Shown here: positions 28,936 through 37,057 of the stretch, one piece after another
Numbering within the stretch: position 1 is the stretch's first letter
Layout: each line of letters begins with the position of its first letter
From: JBGSUZ01 sp963677505
GTDB lineage: Bacteria > Bacillota > Clostridia > Peptostreptococcales > Acidaminobacteraceae
Direction: 5' to 3'
Length of the DNA: 64,000 nucleotides
Assembly: GCA_963677505.2 (NCBI GenBank)
Contig: CAXXWB010000014.1
Coordinates: forward strand, 102,125 to 166,124
The notes under the pieces: generated by a model
Database searches by the model: none
What the model was told of the DNA's origin: nothing
The model's input: only the letters and a program-made list of their open reading frames with translations
Made by a program: the position numbers and the translations under genes

Positions 28936-29532
28936 ATGAGCAAGCAAAGAACAAAAAGAATTTCAGAAGAAATCAAAAAAATTGTCAGTCACTTAATTAT
29001 GTTTAACATGAAAGACCCTCGCGTTTCCAAAATGACAAGCATCGTACATGTAGACACAACAAATGATTTGTCTTTTACCAATATTTACATCAGCGTATAT
29101 GATCCGAAAGCAGATCCTCAAAAAACCCTTGAAGGTCTAAACAGTGCTAAAGGTTTTATTCGCAAAGAAATTGGTAGAGAGTTAAAGCTTCGTATCACGC
29201 CAGAACCCGTTTTTGTCCTAGACAAATCTATTGAAAATGGCATGCATATCAATCAACTGCTTAAAGATGTTGGCGCAGATAAGCTTTTAGAAGCTGAAAA
29301 GCGTGAAATGGAAGAAGCTAAGGCCCGTCAACTTGATGGCGATAACGATTTCGAAGACGAAGATGATGAAGATGACTTAGAATACGATGACGAAGACGAA
29401 GTTGATTACGACGAAGATGACGAAGATGATTTTGACGAAGACGACGATGAGGATTACGATGAAGATCGCAATACCGATGAAGACGGCGACTTTGATGAAG
29501 ATCGCAATGCAGATGAAGACGAGGAGGAATAG
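28936..29532 (+). CDS. rbfA: Ribosome-binding factor A with long acidic C-terminal tail
   Basis: RbfA acts in late 30S maturation. Residues 1-120 are a normal RbfA KH-like domain (RTKRISEEIKKIVSHL, MKDPRVSKMTSI, LRITPEPVFVLD). After residue 133 comes a tail of about 65 residues made almost only of Asp, Glu, Tyr and Phe. It ends with two near-copies of a DEDRN-x-DED unit, encoded by the repeat GATGAAGATCGCAAT at 29458-29472 and 29494-29508. Most RbfA proteins are 110-135 residues, so the tail is an unusual extension. The final Glu codons (GAGGAGGAA) also serve as the ribosome binding site of nrnA. Confidence 0.94.
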   Translation: MSKQRTKRISEEIKKIVSHLIMFNMKDPRVSKMTSIVHVDTTNDLSFTNIYISVYDPKADPQKTLEGLNSAKGFIRKEIGRELKLRITPEPVFVLDKSIENGMHINQLLKDVGADKLLEAEKREMEEAKARQLDGDNDFEDEDDEDDLEYDDEDEVDYDEDDEDDFDEDDDEDYDEDRNTDEDGDFDEDRNADEDEEE

Positions 29533-29536
29533 GGCC

Positions 29537-30514
29537 GTGACTAAGTTACCCCTTTCCCAGCCTTATGATTTTAAAAAGTGGGAGCGCATGATTGTGCTCC
29601 CACATATTCATCCGGATGGGGATACAATTGGTTCCTGCATCGCACTTAATCTGTTTTTTAAATCCTTAGGACTGGTAAGTTACGTTGTAAACAACGATAC
29701 TTTGCCGGTCAGTTTGCGTTTTTTGAACACAGAGAATTTTATCACCTCAGAGGCATTTGAACACCTAGGTTGGGAAAATGGTTCATACGCAGTGATAGTT
29801 GTAGATAGCAGTGATTTAGACCGTATCGGTGATCGTAAGAACATTTATGAAGGAGCTGTGATGCGCCTAAATATTGATCATCACATCACCAATGAAATAT
29901 TTGCAGATATAACATGGATTGATCATACAGCCTCTTCTACGGGAGAATTGGTTTATGAGCTTGTCAGAACCAATGGCGGCGTTATCGATAAAGAAATGGC
30001 AGAACCTCTTTATGTTGCCATTACTACAGATACGGGCAGTTTTAAATATGACAATACATCGCCAAGAACTCACCGCGTTGTGGCAAGTCTTTTAGAAACA
30101 GGATTTGATGCACAAAAATCAATTGTTGAAGTTTATCAAAACAAGGATTTTGACCAAGTGAAATTAATGCAGATTGCACTAAATCATTTGGAACTTCACA
30201 ATAGCGGGAGAATTGGCATTACCTATATTAAATTAGAAGACGTTGAGAGTGCTCAAATTGTCAATTACGATACAGATGGCATTTGTGAATCAATCAGAGA
30301 TATTTCAGGCTTAGAGGTTGCTGTTTTTTTAAGAGAAACAAAACCAAATCTATTTAAAGTCAGTACCCGTTCTAAATATGATTTTGACGTAGCGGCATTC
30401 AGCCTGAAATTTGGTGGCGGCGGCCACAAAAAAGCTGCGGGATTTTCAATGGAAATGACGTTAGAAGTAGCAATGAATGAGATTCTAAACGCCTTAAAAA
30501 GTCAGGTGAATTAA
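29537..30514 (+). CDS. nrnA: DHH/DHHA1 phosphoesterase, NrnA type (nanoRNase/pAp phosphatase)
   Basis: NrnA degrades very short RNAs and dephosphorylates pAp. The DHH domain has HIHPDGDTIGS, VVDSSD and LNIDHHITNE. The DHHA1 domain ends in the glycine motif GGGGHKKAAGFSM. The product has 325 residues. The GTG at 29537 is five bases beyond the rbfA stop; an overlapping reading from within rbfA in another frame is only a shadow of the acidic repeats. Confidence 0.92.
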   Translation: MTKLPLSQPYDFKKWERMIVLPHIHPDGDTIGSCIALNLFFKSLGLVSYVVNNDTLPVSLRFLNTENFITSEAFEHLGWENGSYAVIVVDSSDLDRIGDRKNIYEGAVMRLNIDHHITNEIFADITWIDHTASSTGELVYELVRTNGGVIDKEMAEPLYVAITTDTGSFKYDNTSPRTHRVVASLLETGFDAQKSIVEVYQNKDFDQVKLMQIALNHLELHNSGRIGITYIKLEDVESAQIVNYDTDGICESIRDISGLEVAVFLRETKPNLFKVSTRSKYDFDVAAFSLKFGGGGHKKAAGFSMEMTLEVAMNEILNALKSQVN

Positions 30515-31416
30515 TGAACGGCATAATAAACGTCCTTAAACCTACAGACATGACTTCTAATGATGTGGTCTGTTTATTGAGAAGGATTTTACACTTTAAG
30601 AAAATTGGTCATACAGGTACACTAGACCCTATGGCGGTTGGTGTTTTACCCATATGCGTAGGAAGAGCCACAAAGGTCGTCGAACATTTGACTAACGATC
30701 AGAAAACTTATCGTTGTGAACTGAAATTTGGAGCTTCTACAGACACCCAAGATCGCTGGGGAACAGTCCTTGAATCTTCTGATTTTCTACCAACGCAAGA
30801 AGCAATAGATGAGGTTCTTTCTCAGTTCATTGGTGAAATCGATCAAATACCGCCCATGTACAGTGCTTTGAAAATTGATGGCAAAAAACTTGTGGATCTT
30901 GCCAGAGAAGGCATTGTCGTAGAGAGAAAAGCCAGAAAACAGACCATTCATGAGTTAAAGGTCGTGAGGCGTTATGAAGACGGTCTATGTCTGGATATAA
31001 CCTGTTCTAAAGGGACTTATGTCAGAACCATTTGTCATGATATTGGCGAAAAATTAGGTTGTTATGCTCATATGACCAGCTTAATTCGTCTGAAAAGTGG
31101 TGTGTTTGAAATTGCTTCTTCATTGACCCTCGAAGAAGTCAGCAACTATGTTGAAACAGGGCGCATCAATGAAATACTTCAGGGACTTGACAAGCCCTTT
31201 GAAAATTTAGAAGTTTGTAATATTTCAAAATTTGCTTTGGCAAAACTCCTAAACGGGATTAAAATAGACTTGAGCGGTTTTTTAAGTGAAAAACCAAAGG
31301 AAAACCGCCAGTATAGACTTTATTGTGAAAATGACTTTATTGGAATTGGCGCATACGAAGCATCTGAGCAAAAGTTGATGCTGGAAAAACGCCTCTACAG
31401 TGGTGATGAATCGTGA
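30514..31416 (+). CDS. truB: tRNA pseudouridine-55 synthase TruB
   Basis: TruB isomerises U55 in the T-loop of tRNAs. The catalytic motif KIGHTGTLDPMAVGVLPI holds the active-site Asp (about residue 39). IPPMYSALKIDGKKLVDLAREG and the CSKGTYVRTICHDIG segment are also conserved. The product has 300 residues. The start overlaps the nrnA stop and the end overlaps the ribF start, so translation is probably coupled. Confidence 0.96.
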   Translation: MNGIINVLKPTDMTSNDVVCLLRRILHFKKIGHTGTLDPMAVGVLPICVGRATKVVEHLTNDQKTYRCELKFGASTDTQDRWGTVLESSDFLPTQEAIDEVLSQFIGEIDQIPPMYSALKIDGKKLVDLAREGIVVERKARKQTIHELKVVRRYEDGLCLDITCSKGTYVRTICHDIGEKLGCYAHMTSLIRLKSGVFEIASSLTLEEVSNYVETGRINEILQGLDKPFENLEVCNISKFALAKLLNGIKIDLSGFLSEKPKENRQYRLYCENDFIGIGAYEASEQKLMLEKRLYSGDES

Positions 31417-32378
31417 AACTCTTATATGATTTAACTGAATTATCGAGTTCAAAAGAACCTATTGGAATTGCTCTAGGCACCTTTGATGGTCTACACATTG
31501 GACATCAGGAAGTGATTGGACAAATGGTTGCCCATTGTCATGAAAAGGGGTATAAGAGTGTTGTGTATACCTTCAGCAATCATCCGAGAGAGCTTACCAG
31601 AAATGGTCATAAGGTTCAAAAACTTGCAAGTAACAGGGACAAGGTCAAATTAATTGAGGCAACGGGAGCAGATTATCTCTTAATGGTTCCCTTTGATGAA
31701 ACCTTTATGAAGACGGAACCAGAGCTATTTGTGAAAAACTTTTTAATAGACGGCATGAATGTAAAGAGTCTTGCAGTTGGTTTTGATTACAGATTTGGAA
31801 AGGGCGCAGAAGGGGATGTAGACCTGCTTAAGCAGCTTTCGGCAAGATATGGCTATGAGTTAATGGTGATTTCACCTGTTGCTCTCAATGGTCATAAAAT
31901 CAGCAGTTCTGAAATTAGGGACCGAATTAAGCATGGAGATATGGTAACCGCAAGAGCCATGTTAGGCAGACCTTATAGCGTTGTGGGACCAGTGATTAAA
32001 GGCAAACAAGTCGGTAGAAAACTTGGTTTTCCAACCGCGAACATTTTACCTGAGGCACATATGAGTCTTATTCGACCAGGGGTATATGTCAGCTATACAG
32101 AAGTCGGAAATGTACTTTACCCAAGTCTTAGCAACGTGGGCTACAATCCTACATTTGATCAGACGGAACTCAATTTAGAAAGTTTCTTATTGGACTTTGA
32201 TGAAGATATTTACGGTGAAACTATTCGTATTTTCTTCATTGACCATATTAGAGATGAACAAAAATTTAAGTCGTTAGACGCTTTGATTGCTCAAATGAAT
32301 GAGGATTTGCTCTTTGCAAAAACCAATTATTTCAGCAAAATAAGTCCTGAAGATTGTCAAATTAAATTGACTGTGTAA
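31413..32378 (+). CDS. ribF: Bifunctional riboflavin kinase/FAD synthetase
   Basis: RibF phosphorylates riboflavin to FMN and adenylates FMN to FAD. The N-terminal nucleotidyltransferase has GTFDGLHIGHQEVI and, later, the ISSSEIRDRI motif. The C-terminal kinase domain shows GRKLGFPTANI and the conserved FLLDFDEDIYGE segment. The product has 321 residues. Its last codons contain the -35 element of the rpsO promoter. Confidence 0.96.
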   Translation: MKLLYDLTELSSSKEPIGIALGTFDGLHIGHQEVIGQMVAHCHEKGYKSVVYTFSNHPRELTRNGHKVQKLASNRDKVKLIEATGADYLLMVPFDETFMKTEPELFVKNFLIDGMNVKSLAVGFDYRFGKGAEGDVDLLKQLSARYGYELMVISPVALNGHKISSSEIRDRIKHGDMVTARAMLGRPYSVVGPVIKGKQVGRKLGFPTANILPEAHMSLIRPGVYVSYTEVGNVLYPSLSNVGYNPTFDQTELNLESFLLDFDEDIYGETIRIFFIDHIRDEQKFKSLDALIAQMNEDLLFAKTNYFSKISPEDCQIKLTV

Positions 32379-32395
32379 GCGCTATAGTATATAAT
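32367..32395 (+). promoter_or_regulatory. Sigma-A promoter of rpsO
   Basis: TTGACT at 32367-32372 and TATAAT at 32390-32395 are 17 bases apart. The -35 lies inside the end of ribF. Confidence 0.8.
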
Positions 32396-32479
32396 TGTTA
32401 TGCTAACCCTACGCTATGTTTATCGACACACCGACGATTTACTTGGAGTAGGGGGATAATTTATGGAGGTGTAAAACAC
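32396..32479 (+). promoter_or_regulatory. rpsO leader, candidate S15 autoregulatory RNA
   Basis: An 80-base leader has CCCTAC at 32407-32412 able to pair with GTAGGG at 32448-32453, enclosing a further CGACACACCGACG segment. S15 leaders that bind their own protein are known in Firmicutes. I see a compatible closed structure, but did not verify the specific S15-binding motif. Confidence 0.45.
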
Positions 32480-32743
32480 ATGACTAAAGAACAAAAAATT
32501 CAAATCATCAACGAGTACAAAACTCACGAAGGCGACACTGGTTCTCCTGAAGTGCAAGTTGCGTTATTGACTTTCAGAATCAACGAACTCAATGACCATC
32601 TTAAAATGCACAAAAAGGATCATCACTCAAGAAGAGGTCTTTTGAAAATGGTCGGCGCAAGAAGAAGCTTGATCGGCTACTTAAGAGATAAAGATATTGA
32701 GAGATACAGAACGCTTATCGGCAGATTAGGCTTAAGAAAATAA
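32480..32743 (+). CDS. rpsO: 30S ribosomal protein S15
   Basis: The 87 residues match S15 throughout: INEYKTHEGDTGSPEVQVALLT, HLKMHKKDHHSRRGLLKMVGARR and the YLRDKDIERYRTLIGRLGLRK end. S15 organises the 16S central domain. It is a single-gene unit with its own promoter and terminator. Confidence 0.98.
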   Translation: MTKEQKIQIINEYKTHEGDTGSPEVQVALLTFRINELNDHLKMHKKDHHSRRGLLKMVGARRSLIGYLRDKDIERYRTLIGRLGLRK

Positions 32744-32747
32744 TATG

Positions 32748-32770
32748 AGCGGGCTTTGCCCGCTTTATTA
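32748..32770 (+). terminator. Intrinsic terminator after rpsO
   Basis: AGCGGGC pairs perfectly with GCCCGCT around TTT, followed by TTATTA and a T-run shortly after. Confidence 0.85.
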
Positions 32771-32816
32771 CTTTTTGTTGAAACAGGAAAAGGATTAATC
32801 GACAAATGATTAAAAT

Positions 32817-32932
32817 GGGATGGTCAATTACAATCGGAGTTTATTATCTTGTCCTACTTTCTGTAATGTCTAGGTTCATGGAAATTTAGACATTAGAGCA
32901 AGTAGGATAAATTTCGACTGATATGACCACCC
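32817..32932 (+). promoter_or_regulatory. Long stem-loop in the pnp leader
   Basis: Three nested pairs of arms are visible: GGGATGGTCA (32817-32826) with TGACCACCC (32924-32932), TCCTACTT (32852-32859) with AAGTAGGA (32900-32907), and TAATGTCTA (32864-32872) with TAGACATTA (32887-32895). Together they form a long interrupted hairpin ending about 22 bases before the pnp start. PNPase autoregulation through a leader stem is known in E. coli; a similar role here is inference. Confidence 0.6.
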
Positions 32933-32954
32933 AACTAAAGAAGGAGGTTTTTAT

Positions 32955-35051
32955 ATGGAAGGCGAAAGAATAATTAGAAATTTTGAAATGGAACTTGCTG
33001 GCAGAACGCTTAAAGTAGAAACAGGTAAAGTTGCTAATCTTGCTAACGGTTCGTGTATGGTTAGCTATGGCGACACTTATGTTCTATGTGCGGTTGTTGG
33101 CAGTAAAAAACCTAAAGAGGGCATTGACTTTTTCCCACTGAGTGTTGAATATGAAGAAAAAATGTACTCAGTTGGTAAAATACCTGGTGGATATATTAAA
33201 AGAGAAGGTAGACCTTCAGAAAAAGCTGTTTTAACAGCACGTTTGATTGATAGACCAATCAGACCACTTTTCCCAGAAGGCTTCAAGAACGAAGTTCAAA
33301 TCACTGCAACTGTTTTCTCAGTTGACCAAGACAATCAACCTGATATCGTTGCCATGATTGGTTCATCCATTGCATTATCAATTTCAGATGTACCATTTGA
33401 CGGACCAACAGGTTCTGTAACGGTAGGTTACATTGATGGACAATATATCATCAACCCTACATCAGAGCAAAGAGAAATTTCAAAACTCAATTTAGTTGTT
33501 TCTGGTACTAAAGACGCTGTGACAATGGTTGAAGCAGGAGCAGACATTCTTTCTGAAGAAGTTATGCTTGGCGCAATTCTTAGAGGCCACGACGAAATTA
33601 AGAAAATCGTTGCTTTTATCGAAAGTATTGCAGCAGAAATGGACAAACCTAAAATGGCAGTTGTTCCAGAAGTTATAAATGAAGAGCTCGTTGCTGATCT
33701 TAGAGCTTTCTTAACAGATAAGATCAATGTCGCGGTAAGAGTTGAAGATAAAGCTGGCAGAAGTGCTGCTCTTGGCGAAGTAAAAGACGCTATGATTGAA
33801 GCGCTCGGCGAAAAATATCCAAACGATAAGGCTTTTATGTCTGGCATGTTTAAAGAAATCGAAAAAGAAATCGTTAGAAAAATGATTACAGTTGAAGCAG
33901 TCAGACCTGACGGTAGAAAAATCGATGAAATCAGACCAATCAGCTGTGAAGTAAGCCTTCTTCCAAGAACCCACGGTTCAGGACTCTTTACAAGAGGTTT
34001 AACACAAGCCCTTACTATTACGACTTTAGGTGCATTAGGTGAAGCTCAACGTTTAGACGGTATTGGCACTGAAGATACAAAACGTTACATGCATCACTAT
34101 AATTTCCCTCCATTCTCAGTAGGTGAGACGGGTATGAACAGAACCAACAGACGTGCTGTAGGTCATGGTGCCCTTGGTGAAAGAGCTTTACTTCCAGTTC
34201 TTCCAAGTGAAGATGATTTCCCATATGCAATTCGTTTGGTTTCTGAAGTATTGACTTGTAACGGTTCAAGCTCACAAGCTTCAATCTGCGGTTCAACACT
34301 TTCATTGTTAGATGCAGGTGTTCCACTTAAAGATATGGTTGCAGGTATTGCAATGGGTCTTATCAAAGAAGATAGCATTGCTATTCTCTCAGATATCCAA
34401 GGTTTAGAAGATGCTCTTGGTGACATGGACTTTAAAGTTGCTGGCACAAAAGATGGTATCACAGCCCTTCAAATGGATATTAAAGTTAAAGGCCTTAGCA
34501 GAGAAATTATGGAGAAGGCACTTGAGCAAGCTAGAATTGGCAGACTTTATATCTTAGGCGAAATGAAAAAATGCATTGATGTTCCAAGAAAAGATATGTC
34601 TGTTTACGCACCACGGGTTTACAAAATCAATATCAATCCTGATAAAATCAGAGAAGTTATTGGACAAGGTGGTAAAGTTATTACAAGACTTTGTTCAGAA
34701 CATAATGTTAAAATTGACATTGAAGACACAGGTCGTGTGTTAATCACTGCAAATGATGGTATAGGTGGCGCTAATGCCCTAAAAGAAATTCAAGGGATTG
34801 TCAAAGAAATCGAAGTTGGAGAAATCTACAACGCTAAAGTTGTTAGAATTATGACTTTCGGTGCCTTTGTTGAGTTACTCCCAGGTAAAGAAGCCCTTTG
34901 CCACATTTCACAACTTTCAAAAGAGAGACTTAAAACTGTTGAAGAAGCCTTCAAAGTTGGAGATGAACTCATGGTTAAGGTTATTGAAATTGATGCACAA
35001 AAACGTGTTAACGTTTCAAGAAAAGTTCTTTTGACAGAAGAAACTAAATAG
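32955..35051 (+). CDS. pnp: Polyribonucleotide nucleotidyltransferase (PNPase)
   Basis: PNPase is a phosphorolytic 3'-5' exoribonuclease. The two RNase PH-like domains are visible, the first with RDRPIRPLFPEGF-like text (LIDRPIRPLFPEGF) and the second with RRAVGHGALGERAL and GSSSQASICGSTLSLLDAG. The KH domain has NPDKIREVIGQGGKVI, and the C-terminal S1 domain begins near IYNAKVVRIMTFGAFVEL. The length of 698 is normal. Confidence 0.97.
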   Translation: MEGERIIRNFEMELAGRTLKVETGKVANLANGSCMVSYGDTYVLCAVVGSKKPKEGIDFFPLSVEYEEKMYSVGKIPGGYIKREGRPSEKAVLTARLIDRPIRPLFPEGFKNEVQITATVFSVDQDNQPDIVAMIGSSIALSISDVPFDGPTGSVTVGYIDGQYIINPTSEQREISKLNLVVSGTKDAVTMVEAGADILSEEVMLGAILRGHDEIKKIVAFIESIAAEMDKPKMAVVPEVINEELVADLRAFLTDKINVAVRVEDKAGRSAALGEVKDAMIEALGEKYPNDKAFMSGMFKEIEKEIVRKMITVEAVRPDGRKIDEIRPISCEVSLLPRTHGSGLFTRGLTQALTITTLGALGEAQRLDGIGTEDTKRYMHHYNFPPFSVGETGMNRTNRRAVGHGALGERALLPVLPSEDDFPYAIRLVSEVLTCNGSSSQASICGSTLSLLDAGVPLKDMVAGIAMGLIKEDSIAILSDIQGLEDALGDMDFKVAGTKDGITALQMDIKVKGLSREIMEKALEQARIGRLYILGEMKKCIDVPRKDMSVYAPRVYKININPDKIREVIGQGGKVITRLCSEHNVKIDIEDTGRVLITANDGIGGANALKEIQGIVKEIEVGEIYNAKVVRIMTFGAFVELLPGKEALCHISQLSKERLKTVEEAFKVGDELMVKVIEIDAQKRVNVSRKVLLTEETK

Positions 35052-35075
35052 AAAAATCAATAATTCAGTTAAATG

Positions 35076-35107
35076 CGAGAGAATCCGAAAGGGTTCTCTC
35101 GTCTTTT
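35076..35107 (+). terminator. Intrinsic terminator after pnp
   Basis: CGAGAGAATCC pairs with GGGTTCTCTCG (one T-G wobble) around GAAA, followed by TCTTTTG. Confidence 0.88.
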
Positions 35108-35173
35108 GTATACATAACTTCAAATGATACCGAAGTTTAACTTTTAAAACATGGATTGTGCTGCCGTTCTTGG

Positions 35174-35202
35174 TTGTGAAAACAAGTTCAGTTCAGTATA
35201 AT
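35174..35202 (+). promoter_or_regulatory. Sigma-A promoter of the M16 protease gene
   Basis: TTGTGA at 35174-35179 and TATAAT at 35197-35202 have a 17-base spacer, about 55 bases upstream of the next start. Confidence 0.65.
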
Positions 35203-35256
35203 GTTATTGTGAGTAAAAATTGATATTACTTAACCTATTTATACTACGAGGTGTTC

Positions 35257-36537
35257 ATGCATAAAAAAATTACACTAGCCAATGGCATTCGTGTCATGCT
35301 AGAACCTGTGGAACATTTAAGATCTGTATCCATTGGGTTTTGGATTAAAGTAGGTTCTATTAATGAAACTTCAGCGTTAAATGGTGTCTCTCATTTTATT
35401 GAGCATATGCTCTTCAAAGGCACAGAAAAGCGTTCGGCAAAGTCAATTGCCAGTGAGATAGACGATCTTGGCGGAGAACTAAATGCCTTTACCAGCAAGG
35501 AATGTACCTGCGTGTATACCCATGTTCTTTCGGAACACGGCGTCCTTGCCATTGATATTATTAGCGATATGCTGATGCATTCAAAATTTGATACAGTGGA
35601 AATTGAAAAAGAAAAAATGATTGTTCTCGATGAAATTAACCTTTATGACGATACACCAGAAGAGTTGGTCTATGACCTCCTTTCTGAAATTACCTTTAAA
35701 GGTCATGCCCTTCAACGGCCAATATTGGGGACTAAGAAGACTGTCAGCGCTTTAGACAGAAATACAATTATGGAATATTTCCAGAGATATTATCAGCCAG
35801 AAAATATGGTCATTGCCATTAGTGGAAGTTATGATGAGACTGAACTTATAAATTGCCTGAACGAAACCATTGGAAAAATGGAGTCTTCTCCTCAAAGCCA
35901 AAGAAAGGTAGCGACAATTCCATTCAATGGGGGACATACAGATAAAATCAAAGACTTTGAACAGATGCACTTGATTATTGGATTTAAGGGCTATGGCTAT
36001 GATACGCCAGAGTTATATCCATTTCTGCTACTCAATAATGTTATGGGTGGCGTCTCTAGTTCTCGCTTGTTCCAAAAAATTAGAGAAGACCATGGACTTT
36101 CATATACAATTGATTCTCAGCCAAGCTTCTACTATGACAGTGGCATGTTCAGTATTTATGCGTCTATGTTGCCTGAAAATTTAGAAAAAGTTTGTGAATT
36201 GGTTCTAGAAGAGATTTTACTCTTAAAGTCTGGTCATTTAACAGAGGCAGAAGTCATAAAATATAGGAACCAACTTAAGGGTAGTTTCGTTCTTGGTATG
36301 GAAGGGTCAAATAATACAATGAATTGGATTGGCAAGTCGGAACTTCTTTCAGGGCGAATCAGATCTTTGGATGAAGTGATTCAAGGCATTGAAAATATTA
36401 CTAGAGAAGATGTCATCCGCCAAGCAAACGAAATTTTCGCACCAGAGTATTTAGCTGTTACCTTAGTTGGAAAAATTGGTAATCATAAAGCTGAAAATGT
36501 CTATAAAATGTTTTATGAAGCCCTACAAAAGATTTAA
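35257..36537 (+). CDS. M16 family zinc peptidase (PepR/YmxG-like)
   Basis: This is a processing-peptidase-like M16 protease. The inverted zinc motif HFIEHMLFKGT is near residue 46, and the downstream Glu-containing helix is within EIEKEKMIVLDEIN. A second inactive-type M16 half follows. The product has 426 residues. The Bacillus counterpart YmxG (MlpA) has the same position after pnp. The ATG at 35257 is chosen over a GTG at 35251 that is part of the ribosome binding site. Confidence 0.92.
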   Translation: MHKKITLANGIRVMLEPVEHLRSVSIGFWIKVGSINETSALNGVSHFIEHMLFKGTEKRSAKSIASEIDDLGGELNAFTSKECTCVYTHVLSEHGVLAIDIISDMLMHSKFDTVEIEKEKMIVLDEINLYDDTPEELVYDLLSEITFKGHALQRPILGTKKTVSALDRNTIMEYFQRYYQPENMVIAISGSYDETELINCLNETIGKMESSPQSQRKVATIPFNGGHTDKIKDFEQMHLIIGFKGYGYDTPELYPFLLLNNVMGGVSSSRLFQKIREDHGLSYTIDSQPSFYYDSGMFSIYASMLPENLEKVCELVLEEILLLKSGHLTEAEVIKYRNQLKGSFVLGMEGSNNTMNWIGKSELLSGRIRSLDEVIQGIENITREDVIRQANEIFAPEYLAVTLVGKIGNHKAENVYKMFYEALQKI

Positions 36538-36582
36538 AAGCACATAGAGGTTACTATATTCGGCACCATGACAGGAGTTTTT

Positions 36583-37020
36583 ATGATTACATTAAAAATT
36601 GTCAACACCTCAAACCATCCGCTGCCAAGCTATGAAACCACAGGAGCTTCAGGCATGGACTTAAGAGCCTTTATTCCTGAACCTATTTTATTAGGTCCTC
36701 TTGAGAGAATCCTTATACCTACAGGCCTCTTTATTGAAGTGCCAGAAGGCTATGAAGGTCAAGTTAGACCAAGAAGTGGTCTTTCTATTAAACATGGCAT
36801 CTCTTTAGTGAACTGTGTTGGAACCATTGACAGCGACTACCGTGGAGAATTAAAAATTCCTGTTATTAATCTCAGCAACGAGCCGTATGCCATTCATGAC
36901 GGCGAAAGAATAGCTCAATTGGTGATTGCAAGCTATGCAAAAGTTGAACCAGTTGAAGTTGAAGCAATCAGTTCTACAGATAGGGGAAAAGGCGGTTTCG
37001 GTTCAACGGGAACGAAATAG
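36583..37020 (+). CDS. dut: Deoxyuridine 5'-triphosphate nucleotidohydrolase (dUTPase)
   Basis: The trimeric dUTPase hydrolyses dUTP to dUMP and keeps uracil out of DNA. The five family motifs are recognisable: GASGMDLRA, VRPRSGLSIKHG, VGTIDSDYRGEL, ERIAQLVI and the C-terminal RGKGGFGSTG. The product has 145 residues from the ATG at 36583, which follows CAGGAG. It begins 45 bases after the protease gene. Confidence 0.96.
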   Translation: MITLKIVNTSNHPLPSYETTGASGMDLRAFIPEPILLGPLERILIPTGLFIEVPEGYEGQVRPRSGLSIKHGISLVNCVGTIDSDYRGELKIPVINLSNEPYAIHDGERIAQLVIASYAKVEPVEVEAISSTDRGKGGFGSTGTK

Positions 37021-37057
37021 CCATCAGATAGATTGGTATTAAAAAGGAGCATGTTAT

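Noticed and set aside
29387..29536. N-terminal extension of nrnA made of Met/Lys/Thr repeats
   Set aside because: It is the out-of-frame reading of the acidic RbfA repeats. The GTG at 29537 with the GAGGAGGAA site is a better start.
33711..34462. Several minus-strand open frames across pnp
   Set aside because: They cover catalytic RNase PH domain codons and lack start signals.
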